Part shown: positions 1 to 5,647 of the stretch, piece after piece
Numbering within the stretch: the first letter of the stretch is position 1
Layout of the letters: every line of letters starts with the position of its first letter
DNA from: Acidobacteriaceae bacterium
GTDB lineage: Bacteria; Acidobacteriota; Terriglobia; Terriglobales; Acidobacteriaceae
DNA: 7,281 bases
Direction of reading: 5' to 3'
Assembly (NCBI GenBank): GCA_003139975.1
Contig: PLHN01000412.1
Span: forward strand, 1 to 7,281
Notes under the pieces: generated by a model
The model's input: the letters and a program-made list of their open reading frames with translations, nothing else
The model's database searches: none
Told to the model about the DNA's origin: nothing
Position numbers and translations under genes: made by a program

Positions 1-2429
1 ACGCAGCCGTCGGGTGCGCCAGGAAGCAGTCGCGCCCACTTCATTTCTTGCCGTACGGGATCGCCGCCATTGATTGCGTCCGCATAAAGCTCAACTCGCA
101 CCGCATTCTTGCCGAGATCATTCAGGAAGATCTCGACTTCAAACACGTAGTGATCCGCGGTGGTTTCGACATGCCGGCCTCCGAAGCGCAACGATGCCCA
201 CTTTCGATCGACGTCCTGCTGCCAAGCCAGCATCTGCTTCGCGACGGCACCTTTGTTCGCCGCGCGTTCGTGGTACGCGGTTGCAGCTGGAAGATAGTGT
301 TGCTCAGTGTATTCGCGCACCGTGCGGTCGGCAGCGAAACGCGGAGTCAGTTGCGCCATACTTTCCCGCATCCGCGCAACCCATGCGGTGGGAATGCCAC
401 CCTTATCGCGGGTATAAAACTCTGGAATTACCTCGCGTTCAAGCAAGTCGTAGAGTGCGTTGGCTTCGACAGCGTCCCAGGCAGGATCGTCGCCATGTTC
501 CTGGTCGTCTCCCAATGCCCACCCCACTTCAGGCTTGTAGGCTTCCGCCCACCAGCCATCCAATTCCGAGAGATTGATGCCCCCATTGACCAGCACCTTC
601 ATGCCGCTCGTCCCGCAAGCCTCCCACGGCCGGCGTGGTGTGTTGATCCACACATCCACACCTTGCACCAGGTGCTCAGTCAGAAACATGTCGTAATCAC
701 TCAGAAAGATCACATGGGGGCGGGTCTCTGGCCGGCGAATGAACTGCACCCATTGCTGAATCAGGGCCTTTCCCGCCTCGTCCTCTGGGTGGGCCTTGCC
801 CGCAATGATGAGTTGCACTGGACGCTCAGAATTACTCAATAAACGAAGCAATCGCTGCGCGTCGTGCAGCAGCAGGTTCGGTCTCTTGTAGGTTGCGAAG
901 CGTCGCGCAAAGCCCAGGGTCAACGCGTTGGGATCAAAGAGATGCTTCGCCCGGTCAACCGCCTCGGCGGAAGCGCCTGAAGCGGCCAGTTGCCGGGATA
1001 GCCGTCTGCGAGCATATTCCACAAGAGACACGCCGGCGGCGCTGCGGAATTTCCAGAGCGCGGAGTCGGAGACGCGACGAATGTCCTGCTCTAAATTCTC
1101 CGTCGTCCCCAGCCAACGGCCCTTGCCACAAGCTGCCGTCCAAAGGTCGTCGGCCGCCGCCGAATCCCAGGTCGGCATATGGACTCCGTTGGTCACATGT
1201 CCGATCGGAACTTCGTCCTCCGGCCAGTGCGGGAAGAGCTGCGCAAAGAGATGGCGGCTGACTTTCTCATGCAGGCGACTGACGCCATTTACTGCCCCGC
1301 TCCCGCGAATGGCGAGATACGCCATGTTAAAACTCTCCGACGAGTCATTCGGGTTCTGGCGGCCCAAGGCGAGCAAGTCGCGGAGTTTTATGCCGAGCTT
1401 CTGCTCCGCATAATGAGCCAGGTAGGGTTCGATGAGGGATGGAGCGAAACGGTCAAAGCCCGCAGCCACTGCGGTGTGAGTGGTGAAGAGATTGCCGACC
1501 CGAGTCGCGGCCAGGGCCACTTCGAAAGACTGCCCGGTTTCTTCCATGAAACTCCGGGCTCGCTCCAACACCGCGAAGGCCGCATGACCTTCATTGAGGT
1601 GACAGACTTCGGGTTCAAGTCCGAGCGCTCTGAGCAACCGCCAGCCGCCGATCCCGAGAAGTAATTCCTGCTTGAGACGCAACTCCGGCCCGCCCCCGTA
1701 GAGTTGGCTCGTGATCCCGCGATGAACGGGAAAGTTCGCGGCGTCATTGCTATCGAGCAGATACAGCTTTACTCTACCGACCTGGACCTGCCAGGCACGC
1801 AGCCAGACCGAGTAACCAGGCAGCGCGATCTCCAGTCGCAACCACTCCCCATTTGGTTGGCGCAACGGCGTGATCGGCAACTGTCCGGGATCGTTGTACG
1901 GGTAAAGAGCCTGTTGCTCTCCGTTCTTGTCGATCACCTGGCGAAAATAGCCTTGCTGGTACAGCAGTCCCACGCCGACCACTGGCACACCTAGATCGCT
2001 GGCGGCTTTGAGTTGATCGCCAGCCACATTGCCAAGTCCTCCCGAATAGATGGGGAGCGCTTCACTCAACATCAATTCCATGCTGAAATACGCGACGCAG
2101 CTCAAGGGGGCTTGTGGATACTTTTGCTGAAACCATGCAGCAGTCTCCGCCGCGTGATGCTTGGCCTGGAGCAGTTCGTCGATGTTCTTACGAAAAGCTG
2201 GATCGGCGAGCACGCGCTCAATCTGATTGCGCGAGACCGTTTGCAGTACAACCCAGGGGTTTTGAGTGAGTTCCCAAAGTATGGGATCAAGCGTGCGCCA
2301 CACTCCGTCGGTCGCATGGTTCCAAGACCAGCGCATGTCCAGGGCAAGTTCTGCCAGTGAATCGAATCCGTCGATTTCGGTGGGTAGAAGATTGTAGATC
2401 GGGTGGCTGACGCGGGCTCGGTCGCTCAT
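1..2429 (-). CDS. glgP: Alpha-glucan (glycogen/maltodextrin) phosphorylase, DUF3417 type, 3' end cut by the window edge
   Basis: PLP-dependent GT35 enzyme that releases glucose-1-phosphate from alpha-1,4-glucans in the cytoplasm. The minus-strand frame is open from the ATG at 2429 to base 1, giving 809 residues without a stop. An N-terminal DUF3417-like region (about 10-100) precedes the phosphorylase core. Visible motifs are YSGGLGNVAGDQLK (128-141), HLNEGHAAF (277-285), TTHTAVAAGFDRF (316-328), GHVTNGVHMPTW (410-421), GFARRFATYKRP (506-517) and EACGTSGMK (603-611). K611 sits where the family carries the PLP-binding lysine. Family members of this subtype are usually a little over 800 residues, so most of the protein is present. 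The start is supported by GGAG five bases upstream and by the normal N-terminus. It lies 160 bases downstream of the hsp20-like gene on the same strand. Codons and motifs look intact. The subtype is distinct from the shorter-loop E. coli GlgP/MalP family; exact chain-length preference cannot be read from sequence. Confidence 0.95.
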   Translation of the reverse strand, partial: MSDRARVSHPIYNLLPTEIDGFDSLAELALDMRWSWNHATDGVWRTLDPILWELTQNPWVVLQTVSRNQIERVLADPAFRKNIDELLQAKHHAAETAAWFQQKYPQAPLSCVAYFSMELMLSEALPIYSGGLGNVAGDQLKAASDLGVPVVGVGLLYQQGYFRQVIDKNGEQQALYPYNDPGQLPITPLRQPNGEWLRLEIALPGYSVWLRAWQVQVGRVKLYLLDSNDAANFPVHRGITSQLYGGGPELRLKQELLLGIGGWRLLRALGLEPEVCHLNEGHAAFAVLERARSFMEETGQSFEVALAATRVGNLFTTHTAVAAGFDRFAPSLIEPYLAHYAEQKLGIKLRDLLALGRQNPNDSSESFNMAYLAIRGSGAVNGVSRLHEKVSRHLFAQLFPHWPEDEVPIGHVTNGVHMPTWDSAAADDLWTAACGKGRWLGTTENLEQDIRRVSDSALWKFRSAAGVSLVEYARRRLSRQLAASGASAEAVDRAKHLFDPNALTLGFARRFATYKRPNLLLHDAQRLLRLLSNSERPVQLIIAGKAHPEDEAGKALIQQWVQFIRRPETRPHVIFLSDYDMFLTEHLVQGVDVWINTPRRPWEACGTSGMKVLVNGGINLSELDGWWAEAYKPEVGWALGDDQEHGDDPAWDAVEANALYDLLEREVIPEFYTRDKGGIPTAWVARMRESMAQLTPRFAADRTVREYTEQHYLPAATAYHERAANKGAVAKQMLAWQQDVDRKWASLRFGGRHVETTADHYVFEVEIFLNDLGKNAVRVELYADAINGGDPVRQEMKWARLLPGAPDGC

Positions 2430-2494
2430 GATTTCTCCGCGTTCTCGATCATCGATGGTTCGACCGGGTTTCCCGCAGGGGGACTTACTTTCAT
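2426..2494 (-). other. Possible 22-codon leader ORF ending in an ATGA overlap with glgP
   Basis: A short minus-strand ORF starts at ATG 2494, preceded by a purine-rich GAGAGAG stretch. It runs 22 codons and its TGA overlaps the glgP start codon as ATGA. The same frame is also open upstream, without a start, back into the 3' end of the hsp20-like gene. The arrangement would allow translational coupling, but glgP has its own GGAG and the peptide resembles nothing I recognise. It may be a chance open frame in GC-rich DNA. Confidence 0.2.
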
Positions 2495-2589
2495 GACTCT
2501 CTCGTCGGATGCTGCACTGTCCTTTGCATCGAGGTCTCCATCAATTTGTCGAACGGCTTGTTGCGCGCTTACTGCTTGAAAAGACTCGC

Positions 2590-2973
2590 TTACCGTGAGC
2601 GCGGCAATACGACCTGCAAGTTTCCGCTTTGGAGTGTTGCCCTAGCCAATACCGGGTCGACATCAAAGGGGAGCTCAACAATTCGCATAACTTTTGTGCG
2701 CTTACTACAAGTTTCTGCTGGGTGACTTGGATCTAAGTGGACACCACAAATAACGGCCCGACGATGCCCAATGGCCACTTCCAAGTCTTTCGCAGCAAAG
2801 CCCGGCACTTGCGCAGTCAATCGCAAGGTGCTGTCGGTCACATAGCGTTCGATCGTAAGCGGGTGCAGAACCTCTTGTTCCGCTGTGAACCAATCGTCCT
2901 GGCCAGCACCGGGCCCGCCACGGGACTCATAGATTTCATAAGCACGCTCTAGCGATCGACGCATCGGTTTCAT
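2590..2973 (-). CDS. Hsp20-family small heat-shock protein with N-terminal DUF2934-like segment; probably 5'-frameshifted
   Basis: ATP-independent holdase-type chaperone of the cytoplasm, by family. As an uninterrupted frame it is 127 residues. Residues 9-36 (RAYEIYESRGG, then a DDWFTAEQEVL stretch) match the DUF2934 helix-turn pattern. Residues about 40-124 form the alpha-crystallin/CS-like domain, with a V-PGF-AKDLEVAI strand region (56-68), a central loop, ELPFDVDP (100-107) and the closing ATLQSGNLQVVLP (112-124), which matches the usual A-L-NGVL-V-LPK ending. No C-terminal I-X-I motif is visible after LPRSR. The ATG at 2973 has no convincing ribosome-binding site. A well-formed AGGAG plus ATG at 3046 opens a different frame that reads into the same homology, so this ORF is probably the 3' part of a roughly 151-residue gene broken by one extra base near 2947. 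Internal initiation at 2973 remains possible. The gene sits between a YflT-like gene and glgP on the same strand. Confidence 0.75.
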   Translation of the reverse strand: MKPMRRSLERAYEIYESRGGPGAGQDDWFTAEQEVLHPLTIERYVTDSTLRLTAQVPGFAAKDLEVAIGHRRAVICGVHLDPSHPAETCSKRTKVMRIVELPFDVDPVLARATLQSGNLQVVLPRSR

Positions 2974-3046
2974 TCATTCTGTCGAGGATGTCGGCCTCGA
3001 CCACTAGTACGGATTGTGCTTTTCCAGATTGCGATTTGCCTGTCAT
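2936..3046 (-). pseudogene. 5' fragment of the hsp20-like gene in a different frame (36 codons)
   Basis: ATG 3046 is preceded by AGGAG at 3053-3057 (six-base spacing), the best start signal for this gene. The frame encodes 36 residues beginning MTGKSQSGKAQ, continues through DRMNETDASIAR (22-33) and stops at TGA 2938-2936. If base 2947 is skipped, SIAR joins directly to RAYEIYESRGG in the downstream frame, giving the arrangement expected for Hsp20 proteins that carry a DUF2934 segment. The fragment is therefore read as the original N-terminus. Alternatives are a sequencing or assembly indel in an intact gene, or a short upstream ORF translationally coupled to the ATG at 2973. Confidence 0.6.
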
Positions 3047-3052
3047 GTGCTT

Positions 3053-3057
3053 CTCCT
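3053..3057 (-). promoter_or_regulatory. Ribosome-binding site of the frameshifted hsp20-like gene
   Basis: AGGAG on the minus strand lies six bases before ATG 3046. It is a canonical Shine-Dalgarno sequence, and it argues that translation begins at 3046 and not at the unsupported ATG at 2973. Confidence 0.65.
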
Positions 3058-3074
3058 GGGCCGACTCGCCGCGA

Positions 3075-3080
3075 ATTATG
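3075..3080 (-). promoter_or_regulatory. Possible -10 box (CATAAT) for the hsp20-like gene
   Basis: CATAAT (5 of 6 to TATAAT) lies on the minus strand about 29 bases before ATG 3046, in the gap after the hairpin at 3122-3152. This would give a leader of roughly 20 bases. The -35 region at normal spacing is poor, so an activator or an alternative sigma factor would be needed. No CIRCE or ROSE-type element was recognised. Confidence 0.3.
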
Positions 3081-3121
3081 CCCTATCGCGCCCTCGGCGG
3101 TCGGTCGATTTGGCACACCAA

Positions 3122-3152
3122 TGGGCAAGGCCCATCGAGACGGCCTTGCCCA
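3122..3152 (-). terminator. Perfect 11-bp stem hairpin after the YflT-like gene
   Basis: TGGGCAAGGCC (3122-3132) and GGCCTTGCCCA (3142-3151/3152) pair perfectly around a nine-base loop, starting 17 bases after the YflT-like stop codon. The position and GC-rich stem fit a transcription terminator or 3'-stabilising hairpin separating that gene from hsp20. No run of T follows on the minus strand, so it is not a textbook intrinsic terminator. Confidence 0.55.
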
Positions 3153-3168
3153 CAGGCTCGCGGGAGCG

Positions 3169-3705
3169 CTAAGCAGCTACCGTTACCGCTTCCCCTGAGT
3201 GCATTCCTAATTCAGCGGGATGTGTAGTCTCGAGGATGTCCTTCGCCCGAGCCACCTCGGCGGCCGTCCCATGGACGATCATTAGGAACTGGTCTGTCTT
3301 GAGTGCTGTTTGGTACTTCACAATGCTGTCCTTAGGAATTCCTATGCTGTAGAGGCCAGCTCCGAGAGCACCCAACGCCCCTACCTCCAGCGCACCTTCC
3401 AACGCTGCCACGATCCATGCCACTACCGGTCCCGCCGCTAAGATTGGGCCGAGCCCCGGAATGATGAAAAGAGCAGAGCCGAACAAAAGTCCCCAGAAAC
3501 CTCCCCAGAACGCACCAACCTTGCCCCAATACTTCATGCGGTCGCCGGTATTGTAATAGCCGACCACCTGCTCATCTGTGTGGTAGCCTTTCCCAACGAT
3601 CGACAATTTGTGCAGATCAACTCCGCCGCGTTGCAGCTCCTTTACCGCTTGATCCGCTTCCGTATGCGTGCGATACACCGCGACAACTGAATTGTTTGTG
3701 GACAT
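3169..3705 (-). CDS. YflT/general-stress-protein-like glycine-rich membrane protein
   Basis: A 178-residue protein. The N-terminal part (about 6-40, VVAVYRTHTEADQAVKELQ then a KLSIVGKG strand) matches the domain of heat-induced stress protein YflT and related DUF1269-like proteins, in which a ferredoxin-like fold precedes a membrane hairpin. Residues 61-122 are hydrophobic and rich in G and A (GAFWGGFWGLLFGSALF, then a PGLGPILAAGPVVAWIVA stretch), forming one or two glycine-zipper-like membrane passes. The C-terminal part (about 124-162) returns to a soluble fold: DSIVKYQTALKTDQFLMIVHG followed by a helix. The start has AGGAG nine bases upstream. It is the first gene of the minus-strand arm, divergent from the PRC-barrel gene across a 321-base gap. 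Homologues are often stress-induced, but the molecular function is not known; no catalytic residues are visible. Confidence 0.8.
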   Translation of the reverse strand: MSTNNSVVAVYRTHTEADQAVKELQRGGVDLHKLSIVGKGYHTDEQVVGYYNTGDRMKYWGKVGAFWGGFWGLLFGSALFIIPGLGPILAAGPVVAWIVAALEGALEVGALGALGAGLYSIGIPKDSIVKYQTALKTDQFLMIVHGTAAEVARAKDILETTHPAELGMHSGEAVTVAA

Positions 3706-4026
3706 TATTTTGGCTCTCCTCGGAGACGTGCTTTTTCTCCGCCCATCCAGCTAAGTCTCCACTGGAACTCTGACACCGCGCTACCAGGAAAACTGTTCCC
3801 TATTGAACAGTGTCGGCGGGAAATCCACGCGCGTTCCTTGGGGCTCACCGTGACAAATTTCCTTTATGTCTGCACGATTCACTTCGGGCTAGCTCAAGGA
3901 GAGAACATCCGCAGCCTTTCCGCTAACTACATGGAATTGGCTGACGCGAGAGTGAGCACTCTTGCTCAGAACAGTGCTTGCGCCGCTGCTAAGGTCGAAT
4001 CACAGAGAATTCGGAGAGCAAAGAGA
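3706..4026. other. Divergent intergenic region between the YflT-like and PRC-barrel genes
   Basis: These 321 bases lie between two divergent starts. A plus-strand frame is open from an ATG at 3838 in phase with the PRC-barrel gene, but the 63 extra residues resemble no domain and lack a ribosome-binding site, so I treat the stretch as non-coding. It contains the dyad at 3792-3811 and a second copy of its right half at 3969-3976. No confident sigma-70 promoter pair was found on either strand. Confidence 0.6.
3792..3811. promoter_or_regulatory. Operator-like perfect inverted repeat ACTGTTC-N6-GAACAGT
   Basis: Two perfect 7-base arms (3792-3798 and 3805-3811) flank a six-base AT-rich spacer (3799-3804), with arm centres about 13 bases apart, close to one helical turn plus. 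It sits 87 bases upstream of the YflT-like start and 216 bases upstream of the PRC-barrel start. GAACAGTG recurs at 3969-3976. The geometry suits a dimeric repressor or activator controlling one or both divergent genes. It is not the Gram-positive LexA box, which is GAAC-N4-GTTC. The regulator is unknown. Confidence 0.45.
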
Positions 4027-4830
4027 ATGTTAAAGAATGCGAGCCATTTGAAGGGTCTCGTGATCCGGGCCACGGACGGCGAGATTGGGACTGTAGACCA
4101 ATTATATTTCGACGACGAGACATGGGCCATCCGCTACCTAATCGTAGAAACCGGCGGCTGGCTTGGCGGCCGGCGAGTGCTGATCTCGCCAATTTCCGTC
4201 GTCCACACCGACTGGCAAGACAAGCGGTTGGATGTAGCGCTAACGAAAAGGCGAGTGGAGAACAGCCCAGATATCAATACTGACAAACCCGTCTCGCGGC
4301 AGCACGAGGCAGCGTACCTCGGGTATTACGGATATCCCAATTACTGGGGTGGAACCTTTTTGTGGGGACCGGGCTATTACCCGTCGGGATTGGCTACTGA
4401 AGTCGCTGTTTCGAAAAAGACCCAGGCGTTGGAAAGAATCCAGAAAGAGTCTGCGGATTCACATCTGCGCAGCACTGCAGCCGTGACCGGCTATCACATT
4501 GAGGCTATGGATGGCGAAATCGGCCATGTGGCAGGATTTTTCATGGACGATGAAACCTGGGCTATCCGCTACATTGAGGTGGCAACGCGCAATTGGTGGC
4601 CGGGCAAGAAGGTACTGGTTTCACCCGCGTGGATTCAAAAGGTCAGTTGGGTGAATTCCAAGGTGTATGTCGGCCTCTACCGGGATGCGATCCAGACGGC
4701 GCCGCTCTTCGTCGATTCCGTGCCGCTCACTCGTGAATATGAAGACCGGATCTACCGTCACTATGGGCGGCCGCCTTATTGGCTGCACGAAGACGAACAC
4801 AAGCCTGTTTTTTCCCTAAGCGGCGCTTAA
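4027..4830 (+). CDS. Tandem PRC-barrel domain protein
   Basis: 267 residues from ATG 4027, chosen because GGAGAG (4013-4018) is eight bases upstream and the PRC fold starts immediately; an in-frame ATG at 3838 would add 63 residues without domain support. Two PRC-barrel domains are evident: residues about 5-85 (DGEIGTVDQLYFDDETWAIRY then LISP) and 147-232 (DGEIGHVAGFFMDDETWAIRY then LVSP). They are close repeats of each other. Between them lies a linker rich in Y, G, P and W (about 97-121: YLGYYGYPNYWGG, then WGPGYYPSG). The C-terminal tail again has aromatic and proline residues (YGRPPYWLHEDEH). There is no signal peptide or membrane segment. PRC-barrels are beta-barrel adaptor domains, seen in RimM and in the photosynthetic reaction centre H subunit, but this type of stand-alone protein has no assigned activity. 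It is first in the plus-strand arm and is followed by a hairpin. Confidence 0.85.
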   Translation: MLKNASHLKGLVIRATDGEIGTVDQLYFDDETWAIRYLIVETGGWLGGRRVLISPISVVHTDWQDKRLDVALTKRRVENSPDINTDKPVSRQHEAAYLGYYGYPNYWGGTFLWGPGYYPSGLATEVAVSKKTQALERIQKESADSHLRSTAAVTGYHIEAMDGEIGHVAGFFMDDETWAIRYIEVATRNWWPGKKVLVSPAWIQKVSWVNSKVYVGLYRDAIQTAPLFVDSVPLTREYEDRIYRHYGRPPYWLHEDEHKPVFSLSGA

Positions 4831-4839
4831 GTAGGGCGT

Positions 4840-4863
4840 GGGCATCCGGTATAACGGCTGCCC
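4840..4863 (+). terminator. Terminator-like hairpin after the PRC-barrel gene
   Basis: GGGCATCCG (4840-4848) pairs with CGGCTGCCC (4855-4863) around a six-base loop with one mismatch, starting 10 bases after the stop codon. A short T-rich stretch follows (ATGATTTT). This may be a weak intrinsic terminator or attenuator between the PRC-barrel gene and the small membrane protein gene. Confidence 0.45.
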
Positions 4864-4927
4864 ATGATTTTCGCTTTACGCTGCAGGCGTACCGCCAAAC
4901 TTCGACTGTCTTGACTAGGAGATGAGC

Positions 4928-5146
4928 ATGATGAATAACACGGAACACCTGCATCCCAACGGAGAGAGTCACCATAGCCATCACGGCGAAACTCCTTACT
5001 GGCGGCGCGCGCATCACGATTGGCGATTCTGGTTCGGCCTTATCGCTATCCTCGTTGCCATCAGCGTCTACGTCGGGACCAATGACTTGTCGATGGTTCC
5101 TTCTGGCCGTCAGAAGCAGATGCCGGCTGGTAGCCGAGTTCCATGA
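4928..5146 (+). CDS. Small His-rich single-pass membrane protein of unknown function
   Basis: 72 residues from ATG 4928. AGGAG (4917-4921) sits six bases before this ATG; the ATG at 4922 abuts it and is too close, and ATG 4931 is also possible. The N-terminus is hydrophilic and histidine-rich (eight His between residues 7 and 30, including HHSHH at 15-19). A PYWRRAHHDWRFW segment then leads into one transmembrane helix (about 33-50, WFGLIAILVAISVYVG), followed by a short tail. The Arg-rich flank before the helix suggests N-in topology by the positive-inside rule. The His cluster could bind metal, which is an inference only. It lies between the PRC-barrel gene and hpf, on the same strand. I do not recognise a named family. 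Confidence 0.7.
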   Translation: MMNNTEHLHPNGESHHSHHGETPYWRRAHHDWRFWFGLIAILVAISVYVGTNDLSMVPSGRQKQMPAGSRVP

Positions 5147-5267
5147 ACTTCGTAAATGAGAGGTTTGAGCTTGGCAACTGCGCCTTAGACGCTCAAGCGC
5201 CCATGGTGCATAACGGCTTAGCGGCAATGTATGAGCGGAAGAAACGTCCTTGATCAAACAATCAGGC

Positions 5268-5272
5268 AGGAG
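5268..5272 (+). promoter_or_regulatory. Ribosome-binding site fixing the hpf start
   Basis: AGGAG lies six bases before ATG 5279. It selects this start over the in-frame upstream ATG at 5231, which has no comparable signal and would add 16 residues before the normal HPF N-terminus. Confidence 0.7.
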
Positions 5273-5278
5273 ATCAGC

Positions 5279-5647
5279 ATGCACATCCAAGTCAATACAG
5301 ACCATACAATCGAAGGTCATGAGGCGCTGGCCGCTCGAATCAGGGGCGTAGTGGAAAATGCTCTGAGCCGAGTCAGCGATCACATCACGCGGGTGGAAGT
5401 CCACCTGACCGACGAGAGCGGCCCTAAGAGCCGCGAGAATAACAAACGTTGCATGATGGAGGCGCGCCTCGAAGGCCGCCAGCCCATCGCGGTCACCGAC
5501 GAAGCGGCCACCCTGGACCTGGCCGTCGACGGCGCCGCAGATAAATTAGCCAGATTGATCGAGCATACCTTCGGCAAATTGCACGATCAACGGAATCACA
5601 GAACTGATCTGCCTTCTCCCGAGCCGACATTCTCAGACCAGTCATGA
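5279..5647 (+). CDS. hpf: Short HPF/RaiA-family ribosome-associated (hibernation) protein
   Basis: 122 residues in the S30AE/sigma-54-modulation family, whose members bind the 30S decoding region and inactivate or dimerise ribosomes in stationary phase or stress. The sequence begins MHIQVNTDHTIEGHEAL, the usual first strand and helix. It continues through a VENALSRVSDHITRVEVHLTD stretch (about 24-44), the M-ARLEGRQPIAVTDEAATLDLAV strands (about 60-81), and a final helix ADKLARLIEHTFGKL (about 85-99). The long-form C-terminal dimerisation domain is absent, so this is a short form; a polar tail of about 20 residues follows. The ribosome-contacting basic cluster seems sparser than in E. coli HPF or YfiA, which fits a divergent subfamily. 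The stop codon overlaps the manA start (ATGA), implying co-translation. Confidence 0.85.
   Translation: MHIQVNTDHTIEGHEALAARIRGVVENALSRVSDHITRVEVHLTDESGPKSRENNKRCMMEARLEGRQPIAVTDEAATLDLAVDGAADKLARLIEHTFGKLHDQRNHRTDLPSPEPTFSDQS

Noticed and set aside
48..842. Plus-strand open frame of 264 codons
   Set aside because: It is antisense to the well-supported glgP reading frame and shows no recognisable domain. The same applies to the other plus-strand frames between 74 and 2360.
2580..2605. Weak hairpin over the hsp20 stop codon followed by a T-rich stretch on the minus strand
   Set aside because: Only about five pairs with a mismatch; too weak to call a terminator.
2988..3227. Plus-strand open frame of 79 codons between hsp20 and the YflT-like gene
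   Set aside because: It runs antisense through the hsp20 5' region, the hairpin and the end of the YflT-like gene, with no ribosome-binding site or protein-like features.
3792..3811. LexA/SOS box
   Set aside because: The half-sites are arranged GTTC-N6-GAAC, not the GAAC-N4-GTTC of Gram-positive boxes or the CTG-N10-CAG of E. coli, and neighbouring genes are not DNA-repair genes.
3838..4026. 63-residue N-terminal extension of the PRC-barrel protein
   Set aside because: No ribosome-binding site before ATG 3838 and no homology-like pattern. A good Shine-Dalgarno sequence lies before ATG 4027, where the domain begins.
5147..5278. Promoter for hpf
   Set aside because: CATAAC near 5210 resembles a -10 box, but no credible -35 lies at proper spacing and a TTGAGC/GCTCAA inverted repeat is too short to call an operator.
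4727..5404. Minus-strand open frame of 225 codons
   Set aside because: It lies antisense to the end of the PRC-barrel gene, the small membrane protein gene and the start of hpf, all of which have ribosome-binding sites and plausible proteins. Its own translation looks compositionally random.
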